From assembly GCF_003945595.2 (NCBI RefSeq), contig NW_024104347.1, positions 1,054,001 to 1,118,000 of the forward strand: 64,000 bases of DNA, in the 5' to 3' direction. Both the position numbers and the translations under genes were made by a program. The notes under the pieces were generated by a model. The model was not told the DNA's origin, made no database searches, and saw nothing but the letters and a program-made list of their open reading frames with translations. This document shows, piece by piece, positions 1 through 13,440 of this stretch (position 1 is the stretch's first letter; every line of letters starts with the position of its first letter). This DNA is from Pipra filicauda (taxonomy: Eukaryota; Chordata; Aves; Passeriformes; Pipridae).

Positions 1-3000
1 AGAAGTTTATGTAGTTCAGCAAAGCAAAAAGAACATTATCTGCCTCAGGATCAATCTGAGGAGTGAAAAAATACAGATATTAAGCTGGAATATCTATTTC
101 TAAATATTTAAATCATTAAATCAAATGCACGAAAAATTTGCTTTCTAAGATTTTGTCTATCAACAGGAATAATTCAATGCATAACTCATAAATTGTCCAT
201 GGTTAGAAAGTATTTGCATAATCTGACTTCACCCTCGATTCTAGTAGGAACAAGCAAAGCCAATTCAAGCCATAGCTTTTCTCATCTACACATGTGGTTT
301 GTACCAGCATGATTATGTTTTTTGCTGTCCAAAAACCTTAATTAACATTGACCATAAATGTGCTACCACTATCAGAGATAAGCAAACCAATAAGGGGTAG
401 CAATAGGTTTGGCAGCTATATCTATCTGTTGTACTGTGTATAATGATATAACATATAACAAAAGTCCAGCAAAACCCATGAGACAACCTTGCTTTTAGCA
501 AAATGGCTTCCAGTGCAAGAGGAGCTCTTGTTGGGATGTCTAAAGGCGTGATTTGGAGGGGAGAAGAGAAAAAAACCAGATTAATGTGTCTGAAGGTACT
601 GGCACACAGCTGGATGTTACTAACAGATACTAAGATTTAGGAGCTGTCACAGGCAAAAAAGAGCTGAAATTATGAACACAAACAGGCAGCAGATAATTGT
701 GTATAACTGCATGGGTGAAATTGAACTCCCAAACTTTGAGGCAGGAGACTGCTACCTGCAAGCTGCAACCACTATTGGCTGCTTGGAAATGTTGATAACA
801 CTTGGACTAAACAAAAGTGATGCATCCCAAAGCCTCCAACTAAGAGAGAGACAGGAGACCAACCCACTTGTTAAAAGGCTGGTCATGTGCTGTTCTTATG
901 CACATACATTATTTAGACTTTAGGAACTGGGAACATAGTTTCCAGAAAGAAGAACTGGTGCCAAGAGGTGAGTTCTTGAAAGGAAGAAGTAGTCTCAGAA
1001 AGCAGAAGGGGGCCCAGAAAGAAGTTGAAGATCCTGCCCTGGGGTGAGGTCTGGGAAACGGGGAAGATCCTGGAGATAAGGAAGCCATGGACATCAAAGC
1101 CAGGGACTCTGGCCAGTGGCACCTGAGAAGAGTAATTGCAAGGAGCATCACAGCAGGAACAACACCCTCCTGCCCAACTTGCATAGGCTAGTAGTGACCC
1201 CTCTGCAGGGAAAAGGAGACTTCAGGAATGAAATGCTGGTGGGGAGGGAAGGAGAGTGAGAAAAATTAAACAGGATAAAATCTGTATTGTCATTGTTTCT
1301 TCAATAAAATCTGGTATCCAGATCCTCTGCACACTGGATTTTATGTTATCTCTCCCTTAGCAAGAGCTCAACATAATTTTGGATTCTTTGATTAAGAATC
1401 AGTCTAAATTTTCAGATGGGGCATTTTGAAATAGCATCTGTGATAGACACGCTCAAATCCCATCAATGTCTTAAGTGTTTTTTTCAGCTAATGAAGAGTT
1501 TGTTGCCCTTGGAGAACACTCCTAAGAAGCCTAGTCAAGCTCATTGATGATGGAGCACTGTAAGCAATCAGCAGTGTTAAGAATTCTTCCCCATGCTTCA
1601 CAAAAAAAAAAAAAAATACCTGGGACAGAATAAACTCTGTCTGGAGAGTTTGATATGCCACAGATCTTAGGATATGAAAGATTACTACACTTCTGAGAGG
1701 TGCAGCTAGAAAAACAGGCAATATTAGCACTGCAAATAAAAGTCCCCCCATAAATACACCCAATCGTCATTTGGAGGGATGGTCCTGTGTGCATCAAATC
1801 TATAGCCTTTCTTTTGTGATTTCCAGGAAGCCAAACAGGAACATACTGACTATGATACTGTAGTTAGTGTTGGTTCAGTGATTATACCAGCTGTATGCCA
1901 CTTCCTCTCTTGGCTGTGAAAATGAAATTGCTGCAGGAAGTGGAGGGAAGACATAACTACTCTTTTTTTTTCTTCCCTCCCCCTCACCCCCTGCTTTCTT
2001 TCTTGCTTCCAACCCTTCTATTAAACAGGAAATAATCTAGTGGTCAAAACAAACTATTCCAAGATTTTCAAGATCACTCCCTCCTTGTTATAAAGGAAAC
2101 TGCAATGTAATCACAATTTTCAATTGCATGTAATTGCATGCAAACCACAACAATGTAATTTTCAACTGAGCAAGTCTTCAGAATTAGAAGTCAGGATCCA
2201 GGTGTGTACAGCATCCTTCAGTATGTAAGATAAACTTATGTCAAAGAGCAAAACAGTGTTATGTATACCTGGAAAACTAAAAATTTGGCAGTTTAGAGAA
2301 GGTAGTTCGTGAAGTTGCAGTTACTTACATTCCTATTACCAAAGCAGGAAAACACACGATGCTCCATGTGAGCCACCAGGATCATTGCTCTCTGAAACAT
2401 CCTTCTATATTAAGGACATCAACAAGCAACTGTGGGTAGGTATTTTACTCTACATGATGGCAGTGCTCTATTTCTTGCAAAAGCATTTCTGCTAATTGCC
2501 TCATTTTAAGGCTTCTGCAACTCACGGTAAGGTGAAGCTTCTAGTAATTTTGCTACCAGTTAATGCTTTTGTCACTATGTGGCAATGTAATTATACACAT
2601 AACAGTGGCACTCTGGTAGACAAAGACTCTAAATAAAAAAATAATGTTTTTACAAGAAGGTCAGCTTTAATGAAGATGCATTTGATTTACTTATCTGATG
2701 TCCCATATGAGCTCAGGAAAAGTATGTAGAAGGACATAAAAAACCCTTGTATTCTGCTTCATCCAGAGGCCTTCAAAAAAACCTTAAGCTTACAATTATT
2801 TTCTTCACTAGGGCTGATTTCAAGAGTGATGGCCACTACTCACTAGAATATTTAGTGGGTTTTCATGTAGTTTTTGGTTAAAAATCATCATGGCTAATAT
2901 CACAGTAAAATACTGATTGTAGATGTGCTGGAAATTTTTATTGTTTTTCATCTAATTAAACAGCAAATGTTGGTCAACATTTTTAAAGTCTCTTTTGACT

Positions 3001-4000
3001 GAGGATTAATTGCAGTATCATATTAATAGCAATTTCCCTAAAATTACAGTAAGCTTGAAAATTATCTAGTAACAAGTGTGAAACATGTTTGATGCTGTTC
3101 AAGGACAAATTAGAATTTAAAATATATTTCCATCTTCTTTTCTCAGCTAAGCAGTTCCTGATTATCCAATTTACTGATAACATTCTTGCCTCATCTCAGA
3201 GGAGGAAGCCCTCCCAGAGGGTAAACAAACTAAACATTTACTTTTCAATATTTGCTTTAAAGTATGTTTAACTCTTTGTTACCAAAGAAAAATAATAATG
3301 TAAAGAAAGGATAATGTGTGGTACTCTGTAGCTTCTCTAGAAATGTGGGGCAGTATGAATTGGATACTTTTTGTCATGTTTATCAAAAATAGGAGTATCA
3401 GCAAATGAAGCACACCTATACTGCATATACCATACATGTTTCTACCTCTTTCCATCTGTTCATCAGTTTGGAAATTTTGGAGAGTCCAGATGATATTACC
3501 TATACCTGACTAGTCCATAACTAATGGTTTAGTCACTGTACAGTTTGGTGAACTTAAATTCATATTTCCAGAAGGCTTTTGCTACCTTCTTACAGGGTTT
3601 TCCTCAAAAGTGGGAAGGTTGACACTTAGGGAGACTTATTAACTCAGGAAATATATTGTAGGAGAAGCCAAGTTCAATTTCAAGCTAATAGGGTAAAATT
3701 ATTATTTTGCACCAATTTTTTGCGGATGCATATTAACAAAATATAACATTTTTGTTTGTCCTACACTCTAGTACAGCAGGTCAGAGATGACAAGCAATTC
3801 TTACACTGATTCTCAAAATACTAGAAAATTTAGGTGCCAGAGCCGTTTGTCATCATCAACTGAAGCAAGAACCTAAGTCTCCTAAATCCAGGAGTAAATT
3901 TAGTGAAGGAAAGGAGGAGGGAGAGACAGAGACTATGGATCACTTAGTAATATATACTGGTACCTGTCATTGAAAAGTTTACACAACAGCCCTTTTTCGA

Positions 4001-5195
4001 AGAATCACAGAATGACTGGGATTGGCAGGAACATCTGGAGATAATCTAGTCCAATACCCTGGTAAAGTAGGTTCGCCTAGAGCAGGTTGCACGGGATTAT
4101 GGCCAGATGGGCTTTGAATACCTTCATAATAGGAAGCTCCACATCTTCTCTGGGCAACTGTTACAGTGCTGTCAACCTCACAGTAAAGAAGTTCTTCCTT
4201 ATCTGCAGTTCTTCCTTATCTTTCTATGTTTCAGTTTATGCCCATTGGCCCTTGTCATTTCACTGGGCCTGGCTTCATCTTCTTGAAAATCTCACTCCAG
4301 ATACTCCCATAGATTGATGTTGTGTCCTCTGTCATCTCTTATCCAGGCTTAACAGGCCCAGCTCTCTCTGCCTTTCCTTGTAAAGGAAATGCTCCAGTTC
4401 CTTAGTCACCTTTTTGCCCTCTGCTGGTCCCACTCCAGGAGCTCCATGTCTCTCTTGTCTCCTGGAGCCCAGAACTGGACACAGCACTCCAGGTGAGGCC
4501 TCGTCAGGTCTGAATAGAGAGGCAGGATCATATCCCTCAACCTGCTGGCAGTGCTCTTCCTAAAGCACCCCAGGATACCACTGGCCTTCTTGGCCACAGG
4601 GGCACACTGCTGGCTCATGGATGGTTTGTTGTCCACCAGGACCCCCAGGTCCTTCTCCGCAGAGCTGCTTTCCATCAGATCAACCCGCAGTCTGTACTGG
4701 TGTAGGGAGTTATTCTTTCCCTGCACTTGCCTTTGTTCAGTGTCATGAGCCTCCCCTCCACACAAGTCTTCAGCCTGTCCAGGACTCTCTGGATGGCAGC
4801 ACAGCACTCTGGGGTATCAGCCATTCCTCCTAGGTTTGTATTGTCAACTATCTTGCTGAGGATGCATTCTGTCCCTTCATCTAGGTCATTGATGAATAAG
4901 TTGCACAAGACTGGACCTAGTACCCATCTCTGGAGAACACTGCTAGCTACGTGCCTCCAACTAGACTCTGTGTCACTGATCACAACCCTCTGAGACCTGC
5001 CATTCAGCCAGCTCTCGATCCATATCAACATCCACTCATCTAACCCATACTTCTCGAGTTTGCCTATGAGGATGTTATGGGAGACAGTGTCAAAAGCCTT
5101 GCTGAAGTCAAGGTAGAAAACATTCACTGCTCTCCCCTCACCTACTCAGCCCGAGTAGAAGGCTTTAGATTGGTTAGGCATGATTTCATGATTTT
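4001..5195 (-). mobile_element. CR1 LINE, 5'-truncated copy (minus strand)
   Basis: This is a chicken-repeat-1 family non-LTR retrotransposon in reverse orientation, so its 3' end is at 4001. The 3' terminus reads, on the minus strand, as an ATTCTGTGATTCT-type end, the hallmark CR1 terminal octamer repeat, without a poly(A) tail. The 3'UTR follows at about 4020-4400, with the typical CR1 segments (loss-of-A tail, the 'acctagagcaggttgca'-like block). Next come the C-terminal part of ORF2 and the reverse transcriptase 3' half up to about 5195, where the element is truncated. It lies in STAC intron 2 in the same orientation as the gene. A 14-bp duplication (gttcttccttatct at 4191 and 4208) sits in its 3'UTR. 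The 5' boundary is approximate to about 20 bp. Confidence 0.93.
4406..5127 (-). pseudogene. CR1 reverse transcriptase relic (ORF2 C-terminal half)
   Basis: This is the coding relic inside the CR1 copy. The first part (5127 down to about 4720) carries the RT motifs YLDFSKAFDTVSH, a degraded SGVPQGS-like block (SSVLQRWVLGP), and LFINDLDEGTEC. The polymerase box that should read F/Y-ADD is IVDNT, so both catalytic aspartates are not preserved. Near 4720 a deletion of roughly 14-17 bp relative to the usual CR1 sequence shifts the frame. The second part (about 4807 to 4406) continues with HQYRL, SSAEKDLGVLVDNK, MSQQCA and ILPLYSDLTRPHLE. The copy is dead: frameshifted, 5'-truncated and with an altered active site. 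The family match rests on recognising CR1 ORF2, not on a database search. Confidence 0.88.
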
Positions 5196-7462
5196 TCCTC
5201 ACAATCAAAACAAAAGGAGGCTGGATTCAGCTGCTTTGGAAAACTTCTCTTCATAGGGAAACTCTTAATAATAAACAACATTCAGACTCACAATTTTATA
5301 CCATAATAGTAACAGCGCATCATCTGGAAAGTAGATGTGGGAAGGCTCAGCTGTGACTGCACAAGCCCATTGGAGAGATGGACATGAAGCTGCTGCCACA
5401 AGCTGCTCCACAGGTTTCTCCTCCTCACTGGTGGCTCTTTACCCTTCTCTAGAGGGGACAACTCCCATACTGATGCAGTGGCAACACAAGTCTCTTCCCC
5501 CAAGGTCATGTGGGTTGGAACATGCTAGAGAGACTGGGAAGAGTGGAGGGCAGGGTGAAGACTGAATGAACAACATTATTTTTGTCCTTCATCCTCCAAG
5601 ATCAATAAAAATGCATTTATTTTCATTTTGGTTTTTGGGTTTTTTTCGGGTTTGTTTTTTTTTTTAAGAGCTTTGTCCAAAGAGTCCTCCAAACCATAGC
5701 CTTGGAAAAACAGCTTCAGTTATAGCCATGCTTCTGAGAGTGTTTCTACACTGTCTAGCTGCCAAGCAGTGGTGATCAATCTGTGAATGTTTATGGCATC
5801 TCTGTCTACCTGGGTAATACTGAATACAGGCAGGCTTGGATCAAAACAGAATTCCTACTTAATGAAGTGAGGCAGCAAGCTTAAAAAAAGTCAAGCATAT
5901 TCTTTATGAGGGAGCTGATCAGACTGGAGGCAGAAAGTACTGTGTCATAGTTCCTGTGAAATTTTGCTATATTTAATAAACATCCACATAAATTACAGTT
6001 ATATAAACACTTCCTCAAACCATGGAGTTTTTCCAGTACTTATTAGTCACACTTTCTGATAGTCTAAGAGGAGAGGTTCGGATACAGCAACTAATGCAAA
6101 AGGGGGACCAAGGCTCCAATCTAGACCTCTTTTTTTCCTTTATTCCAGCACTTGAAAAGCTGGGCCAAATTATCAGCCTTGAGCTTAATTTTATGGAGGA
6201 TGTTCCAGCATAGCTTTGGGGATAAAAGTGGTTGAAAGTTCTAGTAGCCACAACTGCACAGTGAAATAAAGAAATACAGGCTGTTTTTAAAAGACGTGCT
6301 GAGAAAGAATTATTCATGGTACTTCTTTGGTTGTTTGAAACTCCAGAATGACTGGCTAAACCAGAACAGACGGTGGTAGGAGTGAGTCAATGATGAAGGG
6401 ATAGCACAATTTCACTGCTTAAGTCTATTGATTAATAGACTGAAAGTCTATGCTAGAGTTATATTTTGGTTTTATTTTTTTACTTGCTTGTTTATTTTCT
6501 ACAGGTTTCTCTAACTAATCTGGTTAGTTCCTTGATAAGACAGCTACTGAGCTATTTACCTCCAAAGTTGCAAAGGTCTAGAGAATCTGCATCCAAACCA
6601 GAAAACTGGTTGCCCTGAGAGCATCTGTAAGTGCATACATCTCAGGTACCTAAGCCAGTGATGGCATGATCCAGAAGGACCTGGTTTTGACAATTATTGG
6701 ATACTGCAGAACACAATTTTGTCTGGTCTTTCTGAAAGTTTGTGGCCCTCTAACATGTCTTTCCAGTCAAACATACTCTAACAGGTGTCAATAAAACAGG
6801 TGTTTGGATAAAATCCTGTGCCAGAGCTAAGGTTAAGAATGGAATGAAATAGCTAAGTACACTTTTGACACACAAATAAACATACAATGATGTTGTCATA
6901 AATGAGCAGCTACTTCTTTAAAACACAGCTTTAAAGGATTGACTTTAAAGTAGTCTATTTTCAAAAGCAAAGTGCCTTATTTTTTTGCTGCATTACTTAT
7001 ATTTGACTTAGATGGGAATACATTAATTTCATGTCATATGCTTGGAATGTGTGGAAAATAACATTTTTTCCATGTGAATCAGCACAGGAAATGATCTGCA
7101 AATGAGTAAAATGTTGAGAAGTCTACAGATGGAGGTTTTTTTAAAAAAAACCACAATGTTTTTCAACTGTAGAGTACTGACATCATATTTTGTTCAATAG
7201 TAAAGTATCACAGAGATGCTTGATGACACATCAGAGACTGAAGACAACTAAGAACTTACTTCTGATCAGCATAGTTTTAGACTATAATCTGATGCAACAT
7301 TAATTTAATAGTATCTACCTTTGCTGGTGCTAGGCAGTTTTGCCTCCCTTTATTTGCCATTGCCAAAGCTTACCACATTCTTGCTCAACACAGAAAATGG
7401 CAGAAACATGAATCAACTCAGAGGTATTCTGACCTGATTTTCTTTTCACTGTGATGTAAAAT

Positions 7463-7494
7463 AAAAAAAAAAAAAAAAACAAACAAAAAAAAAC
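7463..7494 (+). repeat. A-rich simple repeat
   Basis: A run of 17 A is followed by a CAAA/CAAAA-type stretch. There is no retroposed sequence next to it that I can recognise, so I call it simple low-complexity DNA rather than a LINE or SINE tail. Confidence 0.8.
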
Positions 7495-10400
7495 AGTGTC
7501 TTCTAAATTATGACCTAGTGATACATTCCATAGGTCCTTTGATTTTCAAAATTTTCCCTTGCTGAGGTTAGATATTAAAATAGCAATAAATATTACTACT
7601 AGGAACAGTAAATTAATAGTTTTCTAAGAAACATGCTGTGAGAGGATGTTCGAGGGTGGATATGTTTAGGAAAATATATAATCCACCATGGAGCTGAAAC
7701 CTCAGTCCTAAACTAATGAACACTAAGCACTCACAGGAGCAAAACTGAGTGGGAGAAAGGAGTACAGAGTCTGCTCCAAGACACTATTGATTTGCTTCTG
7801 AAATTATGTGAATTATTACTGTTGAATTAATTATTAGAACTGATGATTTTGTTGGAGTATTTGACACCGTAAGAAGCCCCCATTATCATAAAATGGATCC
7901 TTTGTGCACTCTTCAAACATCCCTTGAATTTGAACTTTCCTTCCTTATTTCATTTGAGAGAAAATTACTGCTTCTATATCAAATTTTTCAAGTGGAAATT
8001 GAGTCCCAGTCTTGTACAGATAGCAGTTACACTTTGACTTCTGCCTTCAACATGAGGTATGAAGCATACTATTAATACTGTTTCTTTCTTTTTTGAAATC
8101 AAATCAATAAACAGGGTTTCTTTTGAATATGTTGCACCGCACTCTGGGATGCATAAAAAGCGTTTGAAAGAGCAGGTTTACATTATACTGATCATAGTAA
8201 ACATCATCCTCTGAATGCTGAAAACAATTACATGTATTTGGCCTTTATCTTCTGACTGTACTTCTGTCAAATGAACAAACAGACATACGGGCTGCATCCC
8301 AAAGGCAATATTTGGCTCATACTGCCCAACAGTCAAGGAGAGATGATGAACATATTTTTTTGTAGGAAGATAAAGCGTCGCAGACTTCAATTTCACTGTG
8401 AAAAGAGCGGCATGGGGAGCCTGCTGCCTCTGCTCCCAGTGTCCTGTTCACTCTGAAGCTACAGACAGATTCTGCCATGTTAGTGAGATTGAAGCGTGCA
8501 CTGCAAGTTCATGCTATGCACAGTTCATCACGCTGCCCTGTACCAGAGCTGCTTAGTTCATAGATCAGAGAGCCATTTAAGGTGAACCTGGCATCATTCT
8601 TGGTGGCAAAATTAAAACCATCTAAAGTCAAAACTGGATTTTGCTGGACTCTTTCCTCCAGTCTTCAAAACATGTGTCTGTCTTTGCCTTTATTCTCATC
8701 AATAAGGAATTTAAAGCCATAGACTCATTACTCTTAAATGTCACTGCCCACGAAAAATGCACATAGAGAGGACAAATAGGCTCCATGTTACAAGTGTAAA
8801 TTCAGAGTCCCAGAACAGAAGTGAAGTTTTTTCAGTCTGCCTTTGGGAGCATGCTTTGACAGGGTTTCCTGAAAAGCTGCCTGCTTCGCTTCACCTTCCC
8901 ATAACCAACAACTGCATAACTTATATGGATTAATTGAACTGCAGTCAGTAACATCTAGATCTCCCATGCTGTTTAAAATACAATACAACAAAACCAGGCA
9001 TGACTGCAGTAAGGATCAAAGAGAAGAGCACAGGAATAGAGAAGACGTTTGTCTATGAGAATCAGGGCATCTAGACTTTAAGGCATTATAAGGTAAAACT
9101 CCTAACATCTTTCCTGCCTTACCTCCAAGCAAAGATGAGCTGGAGGAGGTCAGAACAATTCACCTGACTCAGACTGCCACCATACAAAATAGGTCGCATT
9201 AGCTTCTTCAGCAATTACAAAAGACTTCTTTAGCTAATGAAGTGGTTGAGATACAGAACAGAAAAACAAAACCCTCAGAGGATAGAAGAAAAAGTTCAGA
9301 AGGCAGGTGGGGTTAAAGCTGATGTTTTGAAGCTTGGAGCTATGCTTCAGGACTTTCCTATTCCAGGCAGACACAGATTGCCCAGCAAAGGAGAGGGGCA
9401 TGGGTGTTTATGAACTGGATTTACTCCCTGCAAAGTTTGCTGCCAGTAATAATCCATCTTGAGCAGAAGTATTTTGAAACACTATTGCGGAGTTGTGCAG
9501 ATTTGTGACGATACTAATCTCCATACAACTTCACAAGAAGCTGCCAGAAATGCAAAGAACTTATATTTGCAGTATGTATTTGTGAAACTAAGCTTTGATA
9601 GAACATCCATCCACATTACAACAGGAGACAAGTTCTGGGCATGTTTCCATTTATAAAGTTATTTCAAGTAACTAGTCTTCCAGACTCCTTTCAATCTCTG
9701 GACTGTGAAGTTCCCTGATACCAATGCTTTCCTCCTTCTCTCTTTTATTTATTTTACCACTTCAAGTAGAAAAAAACTTAAAAGACTGGAAAATAATACC
9801 AAAAACTTAAGATGAAAATTCCTCAATTTCCTTGGATTTAGTAGAGCTGTGGTGCAGAGAGGATATGATTTAATTTATGGAAGCATGATTGTCTTGCATC
9901 AGATTTAATGTTCTGCAGACAGCTGCCTTTTCCAAAGAACATGAGTTCCTCACACAAAATGGGGAGTGTTCCACCGAGCACCCTCATCTGAAAAATGTTG
10001 AGCAATCCCATCAAGAACTTACCATACTGTTAGCTGAAAGGCAGTGACTTCCATGCCAAGGGATACAAATTTCTTACAGTAAGCTAGGCAAATTACAGAC
10101 AATATTTTGTACTAAAAGATCTACACTGCTTCTACATGAAGCTAAACCAGTTTTTAACTTCCTGTCCTGCCTTAAAACTTGGAAATTGTGTCACTCACTT
10201 TCACAAGTGTAAACTGCCACTGAATTCATTCCTGATCTACTGTTCTGGGACAACTAGATAATAAGTAGGCAAGAAAACCAAACCATATGTACAACACCCT
10301 AGCCACAAGGATGTGAATTTCTAGGATCAGATTTCTGATTAGCAACTCCTGCAGCTTCCCACAGTGGTGACCATGCATGTTCTACATCTCCAGCCACTTG

Positions 10401-10760
10401 CACTTCTTTCCTGATCTGTCCTTGTACAGCCCCACAGATGAACTGAATGAAGCTGGCTTTTTAAGTCTTCACACTGCACTGAAAATTACCTTACAAGCAG
10501 GGCACAGTATGGAGTTTTTCTCTGCACACTAGAGAGAATAATAAAATTAGTTCTTCTGTGTCACTTAGTCAGTCCCTGGCAGGAACTTACATACTCATGG
10601 AGAGTTTCAGAGAGCAGACAGGCCTATCTTTCAAAGGTATAAAGTTAGTGTGAGATTTTGTGCACAAGTATCAGGCAGAAGGATCCCAAGAAAATCTGCA
10701 GTGTAAATTCAGCTGTTATATTTGTTCTGTTGACCTGGTCTCCCAAAACATGTGTCCTAG

Positions 10761-10777
10761 ACACACACACACACACA
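10761..10777 (+). repeat. (CA)n microsatellite, short
   Basis: About eight CA dinucleotides in intron 2 of STAC, roughly 500 bp downstream (in gene direction) of exon 2. It is too short to be more than a minor polymorphic marker. Confidence 0.85.
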
Positions 10778-11273
10778 ATCAGATCAAAGCCTCTCACCCA
10801 GCAGATGCTACTTCTTGTCAGTTAGATGACAGTGAGATAGCTGGAGGAGGTAGGCATGGTCACCACAGTGAAAGGGAACTGGGGGCAATACAGCAGACAC
10901 AAGGAGTAGGAGAGTTAGAATTACTGCTGTGGAAAAAAATGAGGATAGCAGACACAAATTTGCGAGATGGATTTCTGCTGCTTCTAGTGTAACATACAAG
11001 AGAGCTTGTGCTTGGTACTCAATATAACCTGAATGACAGAGAAATTTGACTGCAGTTCAATCCCTCACCTGTAATTTGTGACAACAGTATGTGTCTACAA
11101 GGCAAGATATCTGTCAACAAATATAGAACTTGTGTTAACCTGTGGCAGATGTGACATAAGTCTCTATGTATGAATATTCTCAAGTAGACACCTGGGCTCA
11201 CAGAAGCTATGGAAAGGTCATCCTGCAAGTTCTAGCATGGACACCCACACAGATTTAAAATATTTTTTCTTAC

Positions 11274-11550
11274 CAACAATCATATGGTTGCAGACATCGC
11301 AGAAGGTGGGTTTTTTGAAGATGTGCTCCTGGAAGATGTGAGTCTTGTTGTTTTCTGACAGTTGCTGGGCTCTGGTGGGAGAAGATGCTTGGCTCTCTGA
11401 GTTGGGGAGCTGTCCAGTGCTTGTGCTCACCTCAGGCATCAAGTCTACTTGCAGTTTCACATCACTATTAGTCCTCTGGAAGAAATTGTCTGCACTTTTA
11501 CTCCGCAAGCTTTTCGTCTTGAAGGAGAGTGATCGCTTCAGTTTCTGCAG
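11274..11550 (-). CDS. STAC: STAC coding exon 2 (start of C1 zinc-finger domain)
   Basis: This internal exon encodes about residues 40-131 of STAC, an adaptor of voltage-gated L-type calcium channels (the family modulates CaV1 trafficking and inactivation). The acceptor is TCTATTGCAG (AG at 11552-11551) and the donor is GTAAGAA (GT at 11273-11272). The 277 nt start in phase 0 and leave one nucleotide, matching the split glycine codon of the C1 domain. Residues 40-72 form the basic/serine block LQKLKRSLSFKTKSLRSKSA followed by DNFFQRTNS, which I recognise as highly conserved in vertebrate STAC. A variable Ser/Thr/Gln-rich linker follows. The C1 domain then begins with H110-X12-C123-X2-C126 in FKKPTFCDVCNHMIV, giving the first three zinc ligands. 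Reading past the donor yields KKKYF and no more C1 ligands, which confirms the exon boundary. STAC2 and STAC3 share the C1 start, but the basic block fits STAC1 best. Confidence 0.95.
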
Positions 11551-13179
11551 CTGCAATAGATAAGCCAATTATAATTACTACTTTTTCTACTTAAAAAATG
11601 ATGCAAGGCTCCTAGTTTTGGGGTGTGCTGTTGCAAAGTGAACCTGGAAGCCACTGGCCGACCTTGAACCACCTGAACAATAAAATTGACTTTAGTGTTT
11701 AAATGGCAATTTTTGAGCAAAGAAAGCAGATCCTAACCAGAAAACAAACTACACTACAGATGCTTTCTGACAGACAATAAACTTGATAGCCCTAATGAAT
11801 GCTTCTATTGGTCTTCACTTTCAGGTAGGACAGCGTAGAGCTGCTGTTGAAAGTTGTATGCATTGGAGAATATATCCTTTGTATTCAAGCATGAGGGAAC
11901 TTAGAGTATTATTCATACTCTAATAGTATTTAAGCAGCCTGTTAAGCCATTACAGGAACAGCTGTTAAATGGCAGTACAAGACTAGTGAACTCAGTAAAT
12001 ATATTTAATATACTTAAATTTCTCGAATTTGGCAGAAAAAGAGTTTATATGCAGTTTTGACTTCTGTCTTGTGCCATATCAGCAATCCTCTCATCCTTCA
12101 ACCCTCCCCTCCATCTCCCAATTTTATATAAGGTTGAGAAGGGCACTAGGTGAGGCACAGAAGCTATCAAGCTATCAGCCACACAAATTTATGGGTTTGA
12201 CAACTCCAAGAGCCCACAAGTAGAGGCCAGGTAAAAGGAAAGCCAGCTCTGCATCTACTTCATATTTACCTTCTCTGAAGTGCAATAACCCTGTATCACA
12301 TTTCACTCAGCATTATTCTAACCACTGCAAAATAATTTCAATCACTGCTGCTCTTCTCTGGGTGACTGTGAGGTAACAACTGAAATTTTCCATGTTGCTC
12401 AGGCTGTCTGTGGTAAGCAGCCAGAATGGTTTATATTAGAAACTGTTTATGTTAGAAGCAATGATGATTGGGAACCATAATTCACACTAATATAGAGGGA
12501 AGGAGTTCACATGCTTTCCCAAAAAAGCATGGTTCTGGTCCGTCACACTGACTTACTGGCCTCAGAGCACTTGCTCTCCCTAAATTCTATTCCCGTTCTA
12601 CCCATTTTCTTTATGATGCAGCTGAAAGCACGCTGTTGGAGAGGAGAGGCAAGACATCCTGGGAGGATGCCTCTCTTCCACCTTCAAAAACAGCTTGTTC
12701 CCGGAGAGGGAGACACCAGCTTTCTTCCCAGTGTGTCTCAATAAACTCCTTGAATCAGATGAATGGACAAGGAGCAGCCATTGCCTCCAGTTAACAGTGT
12801 TTGTGTTTGCTACACAGAAGCAAACTGCATTCTGCTTCCTGAACTGTTCCTCCACAGTGACTTTGGGAGTAGTGAGGGGTCAGAACCTGGGGCCCATCCC
12901 ACATGTACAACTCTCACCCGCAACTCACTCAGGTTGCAGAGGAGGAGCCCTGGGTTCAAATGAAGGAAATACCTATTTGCAAGAAACTCTCAGTCTCTAG
13001 GGGAATATGAAAATAAGAGCAATTAAGTCATTAGATGCCAACTATGAGTTAAATCCTGTTTATGGTTTCTGAAGCTCTTTCAGCTGAAGCCTAAGCTATG
13101 GGCTGACTGAGCCCAAAAATCACTGTACAACTGCACCATCAGAATGTGAGATCTTCTCTCTTCTTCTTGAATGTTAAGT

Positions 13180-13440
13180 TACCACCTCTTGAAATCACCG
13201 AGGTTATTCTGTTCTGAGATTACTTCATCTCCCCTGTGACAGCCAGGAAGTCAGCAATAATTCACCCCCTTGCTCCTGAAACACTTCTCACTGAAGTCAG
13301 ACCTAATTAGTGTAGCAAAACACAGAGAATTACAACACCACAAGGTGACTGAAATGGCATCCATTATTGATTTGCCATCCATTTCTACAGTGCCACATGA
13401 AGCTAATTAAATTTCAAAACACTGCTTCTGCCAGAGAAAG
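13180..13440. promoter_or_regulatory. Candidate intronic regulatory element (homeodomain motifs)
   Basis: Within STAC intron 1, this 260-bp stretch packs CTAATTAG (13303-13310), a TAATTA core (13404-13409) and CCATTATTGATTTGCC (13361-13376). There are few long homopolymers and the base composition is more balanced than its surroundings. Dense AT-core homeodomain/POU-type motifs in non-repeat DNA are typical of conserved vertebrate enhancers. No conservation could be tested here, so this is only a suggestion. Confidence 0.2.

Larger units (their letters stand above)
1..11273 (-). other. STAC: STAC intron 2, 5' part (runs off window)
   Basis: This stretch follows the GT donor of STAC coding exon 2 (GT at 11273-11272 on the minus strand) and continues past the left edge. 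I looked on the minus strand for the next expected coding block, the remainder of the C1 zinc-finger domain with its HHKC-type motif, and saw nothing matching. Exon 3 therefore probably lies outside the window. Contents apart from AT-rich unique sequence are a CR1 copy at 4001-5195, an A-rich tract at 7463-7494 and a short CA repeat at 10761-10777. Positions 1-4000, 5196-7462, 7495-10760 and 10778-11273 show no gene or repeat that I can name. The short open frames there have no family resemblance. Confidence 0.75.

Noticed and set aside
4551..4993. Plus-strand open frames of 65-88 codons
   Set aside because: Antisense frames of the minus-strand CR1 relic.
1..11273. Search for STAC exon 3 (rest of the C1 zinc finger)
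   Set aside because: No minus-strand match to the expected Cys/His block (HHKC motif). The exon is presumably beyond the left edge.
11345..11563. Plus-strand 72-codon open frame
   Set aside because: Antisense shadow of STAC exon 2.
12500..12960. GC-richer block with AATAAA as a possible second LTR
   Set aside because: No TATA box at suitable spacing, no terminal dinucleotides and no internal retroviral sequence.
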